A stretch of DNA of 40,468 nt from Flavobacteriaceae bacterium (lineage in GTDB: Bacteria > Bacteroidota > Bacteroidia > Flavobacteriales > Flavobacteriaceae): positions 1 to 40,468 of the forward strand of contig JAQWHT010000049.1 of NCBI GenBank assembly GCA_029249225.1, given 5' to 3'. Positions 15,554 to 24,163 of the stretch are shown one piece after another (within the stretch, counting starts at the first letter, position 1; the number at the start of each line of letters is the position of its first letter). The position numbers were made by a program, and so were the translations under genes. The notes under the pieces are model-generated. The model searched no databases and was not told the origin of the DNA. It saw only the letters and a list, made by a program, of their open reading frames with translations.

Positions 15554-15778
15554 ATGGAATTACCAAAATTTCTTATCGCCGACAACTCTGAATTAGAGGA
15601 TGCATTATTTGTAGTGCATACTGAATATCCACGTTTTATTTTAAATGTACTCAACGACGAGATCCATTGGTTCGAAGAATTTGACAAGGAGGATGAAGCT
15701 GCTTTAAAATCAGAATCTCATTTCCTTATGGAGGCTGCTTTTAATTTTTATGACAGCGAAATGGATAAAATCGAATAA
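15554..15778 (+). CDS. Small acidic conserved protein of unknown function
   Basis: A 74-aa soluble, strongly acidic protein (ELPKFLIADNSELEDALFV..., HWFEEFDKEDEAAL). It has no membrane segment or known motif that I can name. The 3-bp gap from the MATE gene and 1-bp gap to the PAP2 gene show that it is translated as part of the run. Its many Asp/Glu residues and paired aromatic positions suggest a small alpha/beta domain. I recall similar short proteins in other Bacteroidetes genomes but cannot assign a function. Confidence 0.75.
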   Translation: MELPKFLIADNSELEDALFVVHTEYPRFILNVLNDEIHWFEEFDKEDEAALKSESHFLMEAAFNFYDSEMDKIE

Positions 15779-15779
15779 A

Positions 15780-16352
15780 ATGGAAGTTCTGTTGGCTTGG
15801 GATAAAGCATTATTTCTTTGGCTGAATGGATTAGGCTCAGAAACCTATGATGGGTTTTGGATGTTGATGACCCACAGAGGTTCCAATGTTTTTCTCTACC
15901 TAGCACTCTGGTTTTTTTTTGGCGCTAAGTATTCTTGGAAAGTGGCAGTTTATCTTTTGTTCTTTACAGCTTTGTTGATTCTATGTACTGACCAATTGAC
16001 CAACTTATTTAAAGTTCAAGTTGGTAGATTGCGCCCCTGCTACGACCAAGAAATTAGAGCACTTGTTCGACTTGTAAAACCAACTTGCGGAGGACGCTTT
16101 AGTTTTTTCTCAGGACATGCATCTAATTCTTTTGCTCTAGCTGTATTTTTTGGTTCGATTTTAAAATCGACTCACCGATCGTTATTCCCAACGCTTCTTT
16201 TCATTGCTTTTCTAATCGCTTATAGCAGAGTTTATATCGGCGTTCATTTTCCATTGGACATTGTGATTGGAGCATTTGCAGGAAGCCTCATAGGAATTAT
16301 GTTTTATAGACTTTGGACTTTATTTACTATCCGATTCTTAAAAGAAAAGTAA
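15780..16352 (+). CDS. PAP2 family membrane phosphatase
   Basis: A 190-aa protein with about five helices and the three phosphatase motifs of the PAP2 superfamily: KVQVGRLRPC (KxxxxxxRP, about 75-85), FFSGHAS (PSGH equivalent with Phe for Pro) and SRVYIGVHFPLDIVIG (SRxxxxxHxxxD). It removes phosphate from a lipid substrate such as undecaprenyl pyrophosphate, phosphatidic acid or phosphatidylglycerophosphate on the outer face of the inner membrane. The frame extends upstream to 15750 inside the 74-aa gene; the ATG at 15780, 1 bp after that gene's stop, is the sensible start. It is the last gene of the mscS-to-PAP2 run and lies 4 bp from the msrA end on the other strand. Confidence 0.92.
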   Translation: MEVLLAWDKALFLWLNGLGSETYDGFWMLMTHRGSNVFLYLALWFFFGAKYSWKVAVYLLFFTALLILCTDQLTNLFKVQVGRLRPCYDQEIRALVRLVKPTCGGRFSFFSGHASNSFALAVFFGSILKSTHRSLFPTLLFIAFLIAYSRVYIGVHFPLDIVIGAFAGSLIGIMFYRLWTLFTIRFLKEK

Positions 16353-16356
16353 ATAC

Positions 16357-17010
16357 TTAATGCTCCTCTTTTAGTAATTCAGGGTAAAGATTTTGAAACT
16401 TTCTTAGTCTAGGAATTGAGACCTGCTTGACATACGGGTTGTTTGGATTGTTTTTTTCATAGTCTTGATGGTATTCTTCTGCATAATAGAATTTATCAAG
16501 AGGTTTAATTTCTGTAACTATTTCTTTAGAAAATATTTCTTTTTCTTGAAGTAAAGCTATATAGTTTTGAATAATCTCTCGCTCTTGATCTGAGTTGTAA
16601 AAAGCTATAGAACGGTATTGAGATCCATAATCAGGACCCTGACGATTAGGCGTTGTGGGATCATGAGAACCAAAAAATACTTGAACTAAAGTACTATAGC
16701 TAACCACTTTCGGATCATAAAGGACTTCAACAGCTTCAGCGTGCCCTGTGCGTCCAGTTCCAATTTGATTGTAATTTGGATTTTTTGTGAATCCGCCAGC
16801 ATAACCCGAATAAACCTCAGAGACACCACGTACACTTTCATAAATAGCTTCCACACACCAAAAACATCCGGATGCGAAATAAGCTTTTTTTAAGCCTTCT
16901 TGAAGAACTTCATTAGGCTCCCATATTGGGTTACTATTGTTGACTGGAGGAGTACTTGAGATACATGTTTGAAGACTGACAACAAAGACAAATGCAATAA
17001 GTGTTTTCAT
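16357..17010 (-). CDS. msrA: Exported peptide methionine sulfoxide reductase MsrA
   Basis: A 217-aa MsrA with an N-terminal export signal (MKTLIAFVFVVSLQTCISS) before the catalytic domain. The active site is YFASGCFWCVEAIYE (GCFWC, first Cys catalytic), followed by SGYAGG, GHAEAVEVLYDP and the conserved GSQYRSIAFY. It reduces methionine-S-sulfoxide in proteins. The C-terminal resolving cysteines of E. coli MsrA are absent, so the second Cys of GCFWC, or a thiol partner, would have to regenerate it. The cysteine at position 16 could be a lipoprotein site, but Gln-Thr before it makes a poor lipobox, so lipoprotein versus plain secreted form is open. An exported MsrA suggests repair of oxidised envelope proteins. 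Confidence 0.92.
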   Translation of the reverse strand: MKTLIAFVFVVSLQTCISSTPPVNNSNPIWEPNEVLQEGLKKAYFASGCFWCVEAIYESVRGVSEVYSGYAGGFTKNPNYNQIGTGRTGHAEAVEVLYDPKVVSYSTLVQVFFGSHDPTTPNRQGPDYGSQYRSIAFYNSDQEREIIQNYIALLQEKEIFSKEIVTEIKPLDKFYYAEEYHQDYEKNNPNNPYVKQVSIPRLRKFQNLYPELLKEEH

Positions 17011-17032
17011 AGGTTTTACGGTATAATTTAAT

Positions 17033-17040
17033 CAAATATA
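17033..17040 (-). promoter_or_regulatory. -7 element of msrA
   Basis: Minus-strand TATATTTG, an exact TAnnTTTG match, lies 22 bp upstream of the msrA start. No TTG is seen at a suitable distance upstream, so this is a partial promoter call. Confidence 0.45.
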
Positions 17041-17112
17041 AGATATTCAGATTGACTTTTCATAGATTGAGGATTGTCCCTTAAGGATTGAAATTATGAA
17101 CAAAAGAACGGA

Positions 17113-17757
17113 TTAAGTATATTTTTTTATCCAAAAAACAATTAAAGGGGTTAAAATAAAAGTAGGAAGTATCCAATACACAACCTCGGGGATTAATTCA
17201 GGAAATTTAGTTTGATTGACAACCAGAAATGCTGATAACGAAGCAATATAAGCTCCAACAATCCGAGCAATATGACCACGAAGCCAAAACTGTTTCTTTT
17301 TGGATTTGCCTAGATAATTCTTTAAATCTTTACGCACGCTCAAAAGACCAATTATTCCAAAAAGTAAAAGAGCCCATCCCATGCTATTTTTATTAACCAG
17401 TAACATAATTCCCCAACCGATAAAAACAATTCCTACGATACTCATTGCAATACTTAATAGCCAATCTATTTTTTTTGGTTTACCACCTCTGCTTAGGTTC
17501 TTTAAATGGAGATAACGTTGTCCCGTACCAACTAAATAAAGCGTGAAAATTCCAATAATTAATAGGAAAAAATTTGTTTTTAAAAAACAAAGTACTAAAG
17601 CAACTAGCGCAGTTTAAATCATACTTAACACAAATACACGACCAATTGTTTTGTGGATTACACTTCCTTTTTTTAGAATTAAGTTAAGACTTCTACTTAG
17701 CAGACCAAGACTTCCAGTAAATATATGAAGCAGTAGGGAAAAAGAATATAAGGTCAT
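17113..17757 (-). pseudogene. DUF2306-like membrane protein gene interrupted by one stop codon
   Basis: From ATG at 17757 the minus strand reads one continuous frame of 214 residues to the stop at 17113, broken only by a TAA at codon 48 (17616-17614). Before it: MTLYSFSLLLHIFTGSLGLL... VIHKTIGRVFVLSMI; after it: TALVALVLCFLK... LYLVGTGQRYLHLK, then WLLSIAMSIVGIVFIGWG. The two parts together form a multi-helix membrane protein resembling the DUF2306 group (LHI.TG..GL, HK..G..F). A downstream remnant starting at Met 17445 (110 aa) remains open but begins inside a membrane protein. Absence of frameshifts suggests recent inactivation, a real readthrough codon or a sequencing error. The family call is tentative; the interrupted frame is seen directly. 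Confidence 0.8.
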
Positions 17758-17899
17758 GGCGGGGAATTAATGTATAAACTTATTAAATTAAATTACTAAA
17801 TGAAGTGATGTTTTTAATAATTTCTAGAAATATTGAAAAACAACATATTGGATAGCTCTGTAAATTCAGACCTTTTAAAATAGAATTCAAAATTGTTAG

Positions 17900-18147
17900 A
17901 GTTTACTCCTCGTAAGTTTCTTAAGAGGTATTGATAGTGTTTTTAGCAATTTTACCCGTTTTAAGTCAACACATGATCTCATTTTAACTACTGATTATGA
18001 GGTGTTGATGGAGTCAATTCATCGGTATTTTCATGTTTGATTGTTACTCATAAAGCTGTGGATCGAACTCTTATTTTATTGAGATTTCATAAAAACATTC
18101 GCGTGAAAGGTGTCAACACAAAAGAACTACTAAAAGGAAAGGATTAG
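17900..18147 (+). pseudogene. Frameshifted coding remnant, family not recognised
   Basis: The 486 bp between the membrane pseudogene and leuB hold no intact gene. On the plus strand, one frame is open from 17900 to a TGA at 18038 without an ATG at its head and reads like protein (LRGIDSVFSNFTRFKS, LILTTDYEVLMESIHRYF). A second frame, shifted by one position, then continues (CLIVTHKAVDRTLILLRF, NIRVKGVNTKELLKGKD) to TAG at 18145-18147. The two pieces look like one decayed gene with a frameshift near 18035. I could not match it to a family. Chance open frames in AT-rich DNA are the alternative. Confidence 0.4.
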
Positions 18148-18243
18148 GTGTATGATTAGAGCACTTTGAAAAGACATCAAGTTTGTTTTACTAGCACAAC
18201 TCTTTGACTTAAAGTCAATTAGGCGAATATGTGCAGTAAATGA

Positions 18244-19311
18244 TCATTCTAAGATTTTAGATACTAGGTAATCTCCAACTTCAGAGGTAGAATTTCCTTT
18301 GTCTCCATTTTCTTTAAGGTCTTCAGTAACCACTCCATCTGCAAGAGATTGATCTACAACTTTTCGGATGATTGCACCTTCTTCTGTTAATCCAAAACTC
18401 ATTTCAAACATCATGGCAGCAGAAAGAACTGTAGCCAAGGGATTTGCAATTCCTAAACCTGTAGCCTGGGGGAATGAACCGTGTATAGGTTCGTAAAGAG
18501 CATTTTCTGTTCCAACTGAAGCTGAGGGCATTAAGCCCATAGAGCCCGAAATTACGGAAGCTTCGTCTGTCAAAATATCACCAAAAAGATTTTCAGTTAT
18601 CAAAACATCATAACTGTTAGGCCATTGAACCAGACGCATGGCTACAGCATCTACAAACTCATAACTAACTTTAACTTCAGGATATTCTTTTTCCATTGCT
18701 TGTACGGTCTCTCTCCATAAACGTGAGCTTTCTAATACATTTGCCTTATCCACACAACACAGTTTTTTGGAGCGGGTCATGGCAAGTTCAAATCCTTTTT
18801 TTGCAAGTCGTTGAATTTCATCACGAGTGTAAGTGCAAGTGTCGAAAGCAGTATGGCCCTCGTTTAAACGTCCCCTTTTTCCAAAATAAATTCCGCCAGT
18901 AAGTTCTCTTAAAAACACCAAATCAGTCCCTTCAATCCGTTCCTGCTTTAAGGGTGATTTATCCAGTAATGAAGGAAAGGTAAAAGTAGGCCGTACATTG
19001 GCAAATAATCCAAGTTTTTGACGCATTTTTAAAAGTCCTTGCTCTGGTCTTACTTTTGCTGAGGGATCATTATCAAAGCGTGGATGTCCTATAGCACCAA
19101 ACAATACTGCATCTGCATCTAAACAGGTCTGATGTGTTTCTTCTGGATAAGGATCACCAACAGCGTCAATCGCTGCAGCTCCTGTTAAAGCCGGAGTCCA
19201 TTCTATAGTGTGATTGAATTTTTTTGCAATTGCATCTGAAACTTTTACAGCTTGATCGATGACCTCAGGGCCTATTCCGTCTCCAGCTAAGAGGGCGATT
19301 TTTAAATCCAT
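18244..19311 (-). CDS. leuB: 3-isopropylmalate dehydrogenase
   Basis: A 355-aa NAD-dependent beta-decarboxylating dehydrogenase. It starts KIALLAGDGIGPEVIDQAV and carries GAIGHPRFD, the substrate arginines in LLKMRQKLGLFANVRP, catalytic KANVLESSRLWRE and the metal-binding aspartates in ENLFGDILTDEASVISGSMG. It oxidises and decarboxylates 3-isopropylmalate to the leucine precursor 2-oxoisocaproate; in organisms with citramalate synthase it also converts erythro-3-methylmalate to 2-oxobutanoate. It is the last gene of the leuA-leuC-leuD-cimA-leuB operon, 10 bp after cimA. No clear terminator is visible behind it. Confidence 0.96.
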   Translation of the reverse strand: MDLKIALLAGDGIGPEVIDQAVKVSDAIAKKFNHTIEWTPALTGAAAIDAVGDPYPEETHQTCLDADAVLFGAIGHPRFDNDPSAKVRPEQGLLKMRQKLGLFANVRPTFTFPSLLDKSPLKQERIEGTDLVFLRELTGGIYFGKRGRLNEGHTAFDTCTYTRDEIQRLAKKGFELAMTRSKKLCCVDKANVLESSRLWRETVQAMEKEYPEVKVSYEFVDAVAMRLVQWPNSYDVLITENLFGDILTDEASVISGSMGLMPSASVGTENALYEPIHGSFPQATGLGIANPLATVLSAAMMFEMSFGLTEEGAIIRKVVDQSLADGVVTEDLKENGDKGNSTSEVGDYLVSKILE

Positions 19312-19321
19312 TAATTTCTAT

Positions 19322-20833
19322 TTATATAATATTGAGCATTTTTTCTGTCGCTTTAATTGCTGAAACAGTTTGATCTGAGTCCAGTCCGCGTGTCTTAAAT
19401 TCTTTTTTCTTTGATTTCCAAGTTATTGTTGTTTCACAGAGGGCATCCGAATTACTCCCCGGGGGGATACGTACTGCGTAATCAATTAACTTGGGTAGAA
19501 TTCTATTTTGTTGATCATAAATCTTGTGTATTGCATTCAAAAAGGCATCGTATTGGCCATCACCAGAGGCATTCTCCTCAAAATTTTCATCTTCAATTTG
19601 AATGGATACACTGGTCGTGGGATTTAAACCTTTCGAATGTGTCAATACATAGGATTGAATTTTAACTTTATTTGGAATATTGTTTCCTAAAACATCAGAA
19701 ATGATAAAAGGTAGATCCTCTGCAGTTACTCGTTCTTTCTTGTCTCCCAATTCAATAATACGAGCAGTTACTTTTTTTATTTCGTCATCATTAAGAGTCA
19801 AACCTAACTGTTGAAGGTTTTTTTGAATATTAGCTTTCCCTGAAGTCTTTCCTAATGCGTATTTACGCTTGCGTCCAAAGCGTTCGGGTAATAATTGGTT
19901 AAAGTAGAGGTTTTTCTTGTGATCTCCGTCCGCATGGATACCAGCTGTTTGCGTAAAAACGTTATCTCCGACTACGGGTTTGTTTTCGGGAATTCTAAAA
20001 CCCGTAAACGTAGCAACAAGTTTACTTACTTGGTGCAATGCATTTTCATTAATGTTGATCTTAGTTTCTGGAAGAAAATCATTAATTACAGCAACTACAC
20101 TAGCAAGAGGAGCATTTCCAGCCCGTTCTCCCATACCATTTACAGTTAGATGTAATCCGCTAACTCCTGCTTTTACAGCTTCTAGTGCATTGGCAACACT
20201 TAGATCGTAGTCATTATGGCCATGAAAATCAAATCGTAAGTTTGGAAAGCGGGTTAAAACTTTGTTAAGGTACAAAGCAGTTCTCGTAGGTGTTAATATT
20301 CCAAGCGTATCAGGCAGTAAAATTCGTTCGACGGGTAGGGTAGCTAAAAAATCGAGATATTCTAACACATAATCTTCTGAATTTTTCATCCCATTACTCC
20401 AGTCTTCAAGATAAATATTAGTTTTAATTCCCGCTTTTTGAGCCTCTTCTACACTGGCCGCTATATTCTTGAAGTGTTCTTTTGGAGTTTGTTTCAATTG
20501 AAACTTTAAATGATTTAAAGAGCCCTTAGTCAATAAGTTTTGAACTTTAGCACCAGCCTCTTTCATCCATTCTAGGGAGACGCCGTTATCGACAAATGTA
20601 AGGATCTCTATTCCTTCAATCAAACCCTGTCCTGAGGCCCAACTAGTAATTTCTTTGACAGCTTTAAATTCTCCTTCAGAGACTCGGGCTGAGGCAACTT
20701 CAATACGATCCACTTTTAATTCTTGCAATAAGAGTTTTGCTAGTGTAAGTTTTTCAAGTGCAGTAAATGAAACTCCAGAGGTTTGTTCACCATCCCTGAG
20801 CGTGGTATCCATTATTTCAAGAGTAGTAGCCAT
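19322..20833 (-). CDS. cimA: (R)-citramalate synthase, Leptospira CimA type
   Basis: A 503-aa member of the HMGL/isopropylmalate synthase family: TIM barrel with [12 protein letters not shown] (R13, D14 metal/catalytic), metal histidines in RFDFHGHNDYDLS, linker subdomains and a C-terminal LeuA-type regulatory domain (from about 370). It resembles Leptospira interrogans citramalate synthase along its whole length (LLTKGSLNHLK, IYLEDWSNGMKNS, LPERFGRKRKYALGK). The three hydrophobic residues that shape the pyruvate pocket there (L81, L104, Y144) are present as L78, L101 and Y141. It should condense pyruvate with acetyl-CoA to citramalate for threonine-independent isoleucine synthesis, using the neighbouring LeuCDB. 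The alternative is a second isopropylmalate synthase, as this class is often annotated. Confidence 0.85.
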   Translation of the reverse strand: MATTLEIMDTTLRDGEQTSGVSFTALEKLTLAKLLLQELKVDRIEVASARVSEGEFKAVKEITSWASGQGLIEGIEILTFVDNGVSLEWMKEAGAKVQNLLTKGSLNHLKFQLKQTPKEHFKNIAASVEEAQKAGIKTNIYLEDWSNGMKNSEDYVLEYLDFLATLPVERILLPDTLGILTPTRTALYLNKVLTRFPNLRFDFHGHNDYDLSVANALEAVKAGVSGLHLTVNGMGERAGNAPLASVVAVINDFLPETKININENALHQVSKLVATFTGFRIPENKPVVGDNVFTQTAGIHADGDHKKNLYFNQLLPERFGRKRKYALGKTSGKANIQKNLQQLGLTLNDDEIKKVTARIIELGDKKERVTAEDLPFIISDVLGNNIPNKVKIQSYVLTHSKGLNPTTSVSIQIEDENFEENASGDGQYDAFLNAIHKIYDQQNRILPKLIDYAVRIPPGSNSDALCETTITWKSKKKEFKTRGLDSDQTVSAIKATEKMLNII

Positions 20834-20847
20834 TGGTTTTAGATTGG

Positions 20848-21444
20848 TTAAAGCGGGGTATTTCTTGCGAAATCTTGAATATCGGCCTTGATATTGTTTA
20901 AATAATCAATATCGTCGTAACCATTCAGCATATTGGCTTTCTTGTATTTATTTATTTCGAAACTTTCAGAAGCTTCTGCCGCACCTAAGGTGATTTTCTG
21001 ATTGTGTAAATCTACAGTCAGTGTTGTCTCTGGATCATGATTTATTGATTTAAAAATTTGGGCAAGGAACTCAGCAGATACCTGAACAGGAAGGACACCT
21101 ATGTTGAGACAATTATTTCTAAAAATATCCGCAAAAAAACTTGAAACTACGCAACGGAAACCATAATCATAAATTGCCCAAGCAGCATGTTCTCTAGAAG
21201 AACCTGATCCAAAATTGTGCCCACCTATTAAGATTTTTCCTGAATAGATAGTGTTGTTTAAAACAAATTCACTTTTAGGGGAATCATCCTGATTGTATCT
21301 CCAGTCCCGAAATAAGTTATCACCAAAACCTTTTCTTTCTGTCGCTTTCAAAAAACGCGCAGGTATTATCTGATCAGTATCAACGTTTTCAATAGGTAAA
21401 GGAACTGCAGTACTGGTTAGTATATTAAATGAATCGTATGCCAT
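20848..21444 (-). CDS. leuD: 3-isopropylmalate dehydratase small subunit
   Basis: A 198-aa LeuD of usual length. It has the N-terminal motif [20 protein letters not shown] and the swivel-domain active-site loop [21 protein letters not shown]. It forms the isomerase with LeuC that turns 2-isopropylmalate into 3-isopropylmalate through isopropylmaleate, and probably also acts on citramalate. The start lies 6 bp downstream of the leuC stop and the stop lies 14 bp before cimA. Confidence 0.96.
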   Translation of the reverse strand: MAYDSFNILTSTAVPLPIENVDTDQIIPARFLKATERKGFGDNLFRDWRYNQDDSPKSEFVLNNTIYSGKILIGGHNFGSGSSREHAAWAIYDYGFRCVVSSFFADIFRNNCLNIGVLPVQVSAEFLAQIFKSINHDPETTLTVDLHNQKITLGAAEASESFEINKYKKANMLNGYDDIDYLNNIKADIQDFARNTPL

Positions 21445-21450
21445 TAGAGG

Positions 21451-22845
21451 TTAAATTAAGGTTCTTGGATCAGTTATCTTTCCTGTAATAGCTGCAGCAG
21501 CAGCCACAAGAGGACTAGCAAGTAAAGTTCTTGACCCGGGGCCTTGTCGTCCTTCAAAGTTTCTGTTAGAAGTACTTACAGCATATTTTCCCGCTGGAAT
21601 TTTATCGTCATTCATCGCCAAACATGCTGAACATCCTGGCTCACGAAGCTTGAACTCTGCTTCTTCGAAAATACTTAATAATCCTTCTTCTTTGATTGCG
21701 TTCAACACTTTATGAGATCCTGGTACAAGCCATGCTGTAACATTTTTAGCACGTTTGTGACCCTTGACAATACTCGCAAAGGCTCTAAAATCCTCTATTC
21801 TACCGTTGGTACAACTTCCTATAAATACATAATCGATTGGTTTTCCCACCATTTGTTCTCCTGCTTTAAAGCCCATATATTCTAGAGATTTTTTGTAAGT
21901 GGCTTTACCTCCCTCGATTTCTGAGGCATTGGGAATTGCTTTAGTAATGCTCATACCCATACCTGGATTCGTACCAAAAGTGATCATTGGATCAATTTCA
22001 GAACCTTCGTAGGAGAGTTCTTTGTCAAAAGATGCACCTTTGTCTGTATGAAGCGTTTTCCAGTATTTCATTGCGGTATCCCAATCAGTTCCTTTGGGTG
22101 TAAACTCTCTATTTTTGATGTATTCAAAAGTTTTCTTGTCAGGAGCTATCATTCCTCCACGAGCTCCCATTTCAATACTTAAGTTACAAACAGTCATACG
22201 ACCTTCCATGCTGAGTTCTTCAAAAACTTCTCCTGCGTATTCAACAAAATAACCTGTAGCTCCAGAGGTTGTTAATTTTGAAATGATAAATAGAGCAACA
22301 TCTTTTGGAGTTACCCCTTTGTTAAGAGAACCGTTGATTGTAATTCTCATTTTCTTTGGCTTGGGCTGCATGATACATTGGGTCGCTAACACCATTTCAA
22401 CCTCAGAGGTTCCTATTCCGAATGCAATTGCACCGAAGGCACCATGAGTTGATGTGTGTGAGTCTCCGCAAACTATTGTTGCCCCAGGTTGGGTAATACC
22501 GTATTCGGGTCCAACAACATGTACAATACCATTTTTTTCATGTCCTAATCCCCAGTAGGAAATGCCGTGTTCATTGGCATTTTCTTCCAAAGCTTCTAGC
22601 TGGTTTCTAGACAGTGGATCAGCCACCGGAAGATGTTGATTGAGAGTAGGAGTATTGTGATCTGCAGTTGCAAATGTACGTTCAGGATACAATACGGGGA
22701 GCTGCCTGTTCTTTAAGCCTAAAAACGCAACCGGACTGGTCACTTCATGAACCATATGGCGATCAATAAAGAGCACATCTGGTCCTTTGTCTATACTTTT
22801 TACAACATGGGAATCCCATACTTTATCGAATAGGGTCTGTTTCAT
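21451..22845 (-). CDS. leuC: 3-isopropylmalate dehydratase large subunit
   Basis: A 464-aa aconitase-family protein. Motifs: [17 protein letters not shown] near the N-terminus, [15 protein letters not shown], and the 4Fe-4S cysteines in [13 protein letters not shown] and [11 protein letters not shown]. It carries the iron-sulfur cluster and most of the active site; LeuD completes it. Length matches the bacterial LeuC group. It lies 15 bp after leuA. Confidence 0.96.
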   Translation of the reverse strand: MKQTLFDKVWDSHVVKSIDKGPDVLFIDRHMVHEVTSPVAFLGLKNRQLPVLYPERTFATADHNTPTLNQHLPVADPLSRNQLEALEENANEHGISYWGLGHEKNGIVHVVGPEYGITQPGATIVCGDSHTSTHGAFGAIAFGIGTSEVEMVLATQCIMQPKPKKMRITINGSLNKGVTPKDVALFIISKLTTSGATGYFVEYAGEVFEELSMEGRMTVCNLSIEMGARGGMIAPDKKTFEYIKNREFTPKGTDWDTAMKYWKTLHTDKGASFDKELSYEGSEIDPMITFGTNPGMGMSITKAIPNASEIEGGKATYKKSLEYMGFKAGEQMVGKPIDYVFIGSCTNGRIEDFRAFASIVKGHKRAKNVTAWLVPGSHKVLNAIKEEGLLSIFEEAEFKLREPGCSACLAMNDDKIPAGKYAVSTSNRNFEGRQGPGSRTLLASPLVAAAAAITGKITDPRTLI

Positions 22846-22860
22846 GAAATAATATTCTTT

Positions 22861-24009
22861 TTATAAATTACTTGCTTCAATGATTTTGGGTAAATCCTCA
22901 TCATTAATTTCTTTTTTTTGATCGGCTACAATAAGGAACTGCTGATATACTTTGTCCAATTGTAATTTATCTAATTCAAATCCAATGTTTTTCGCACGAT
23001 AGGCTAGTGCTGCTCTACCACTTCTTGCGGTAAGCACAATGGAAGATTCTGTTACTCCAACGTCTTTAGGATCAATAATTTCATACGTTTCTCTTTTTTT
23101 AATCACACCATCCTGATGAATTCCAGAGGAGTGGGCAAATGCATTTGCCCCAACAATTGCCTTATTTGGCTGAACGGGCATTGCCATGCTTTCTGATACC
23201 AATTTGCTAATACCATTAAGCATTTCTGATTTGATTCGCGTATCCAAATTTAAATTTGGATGTTGGCGCAAAATCATAACAACTTCTTCAAGTGAAGTAT
23301 TTCCGGCACGTTCACCTATACCGTTAATGGTGCATTCAATCTGTCGTGCTCCGTTTTGAACTCCAGCGATGGAATTGGCTGTTGCTAATCCCAAATCGTT
23401 ATGACAGTGGCATGACAATCTTGCTTTATGAATTCCTTTGACATTTTCCATTAGATACTTCATCTTAGCTCCGTATTCTTCGGGTAAACAGTATCCTGTG
23501 GTGTCGGGGATATTTAGAACAGTTGCACCTGCTTTTATTACTGCCTCACAAACTCTAGCAAGAAACTCATTGTCTGTTCTTCCGGCATCTTCTGCGTAAA
23601 ATTCAACATCCTCAACATAGGATTTTGCATGTTTAACAGCGCTTATGGCTCGTTCTAATACCTCGTCAGGGGTAGCATTAAATTTATAACGCATGTGGCT
23701 TTGGGAAGTTCCAATACCGGTATGTATTCTTGAGCGTTTGGCATATTTGATGGCTTCTGCAGCAACCTCAATATCCTTTTTTACTGCTCTTGTGAGTCCA
23801 CAAACTCGTGTGTTTTTTACTAATTTTGAAATCTCTTCGACTGATTTAAAATCTCCAGGACTAGAAATTGGAAAACCGGCTTCCAAAACATCAACACCTA
23901 AGAAATCAAGTTGTTCAGCTATTACAAGTTTGGTTTTCGAATCTAGCTTGCATCCAGGAACTTGCTCACCGTCACGAAGGGTAGTATCAAAAATTTCTAC
24001 ATAATCCAT
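22861..24009 (-). CDS. leuA: 2-isopropylmalate synthase, short form without regulatory domain
   Basis: A 382-aa enzyme with the [13 protein letters not shown] motif, the [12 protein letters not shown] segment of true isopropylmalate synthases, [16 protein letters not shown] metal histidines and [14 protein letters not shown]. It condenses acetyl-CoA with 2-oxoisovalerate, the committed step to leucine. E. coli LeuA is about 520 aa, with a C-terminal leucine-binding domain; here the protein ends right after the linker (IIEASNL), so leucine feedback through that domain is not possible. It lacks the CimA-type pocket residues found in the synthase three genes downstream. It is the first gene of the operon. 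Confidence 0.93.
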   Translation of the reverse strand: MDYVEIFDTTLRDGEQVPGCKLDSKTKLVIAEQLDFLGVDVLEAGFPISSPGDFKSVEEISKLVKNTRVCGLTRAVKKDIEVAAEAIKYAKRSRIHTGIGTSQSHMRYKFNATPDEVLERAISAVKHAKSYVEDVEFYAEDAGRTDNEFLARVCEAVIKAGATVLNIPDTTGYCLPEEYGAKMKYLMENVKGIHKARLSCHCHNDLGLATANSIAGVQNGARQIECTINGIGERAGNTSLEEVVMILRQHPNLNLDTRIKSEMLNGISKLVSESMAMPVQPNKAIVGANAFAHSSGIHQDGVIKKRETYEIIDPKDVGVTESSIVLTARSGRAALAYRAKNIGFELDKLQLDKVYQQFLIVADQKKEINDEDLPKIIEASNL

Positions 24010-24017
24010 AAGGCTAT

Positions 24018-24029
24018 TATAAACTGACT
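24018..24029. repeat. First copy of 12-bp direct repeat, next to leuA start
   Basis: TATAAACTGACT, repeated exactly at 24108-24119 in the same intergenic region. This copy lies 8 bp upstream of the leuA start codon (on the minus strand, AGTCAGTTTATA). It may be an operator half-site; the left arm of the palindrome seen in the other copy is missing. Confidence 0.55.
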
Positions 24030-24081
24030 AAGTTTAATTAACACGAATTTAAATTAAAGCTCAAAATTGAGATAAAATCAT

Positions 24082-24089
24082 TACTTTTG
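24082..24089 (+). promoter_or_regulatory. -7-like element of the 528-aa protein gene
   Basis: TACTTTTG matches TAnnTTTG exactly and would give a leader of about 70 nt containing the palindrome at 24103-24118. No well-spaced TTG lies upstream. Confidence 0.4.
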
Positions 24090-24102
24090 TATTACAACAT
24101 CC

Positions 24103-24119
24103 GTCAGTATAAACTGACT
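24103..24119. promoter_or_regulatory. Palindrome with second copy of the 12-bp repeat between leuA and 528-aa gene
   Basis: GTCAGT-ATAA-ACTGAC is a perfect inverted repeat (24103-24118), and its right part TATAAACTGACT (24108-24119) repeats the sequence next to the leuA start. It lies about 95 bp upstream of leuA and 45 bp upstream of the divergent gene, a suitable place for a shared regulator site. Confidence 0.45.
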
Positions 24120-24163
24120 CATAAAGGACTAATAATTAGTAAATTACAATTAAACCCATTACA

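Noticed and set aside
17113-17445. Independent 110-aa membrane protein starting at 17445
   Set aside because: The same frame continues upstream through one stop codon to a good start at 17757, so it is the 3' part of a pseudogene.
18204-18218. TTGACTT-A-AAGTCAA as terminator for leuB
   Set aside because: The loop would be one base and no U-tract follows in the minus direction.
24018-24119. 12-bp repeats as ends of an insertion element or CRISPR units
   Set aside because: Only two copies, no transposase between them and no spacer periodicity.
24010-24163. Leucine leader peptide or T-box attenuator before leuA
   Set aside because: No short leucine-rich frame and no terminator/antiterminator pair is visible.
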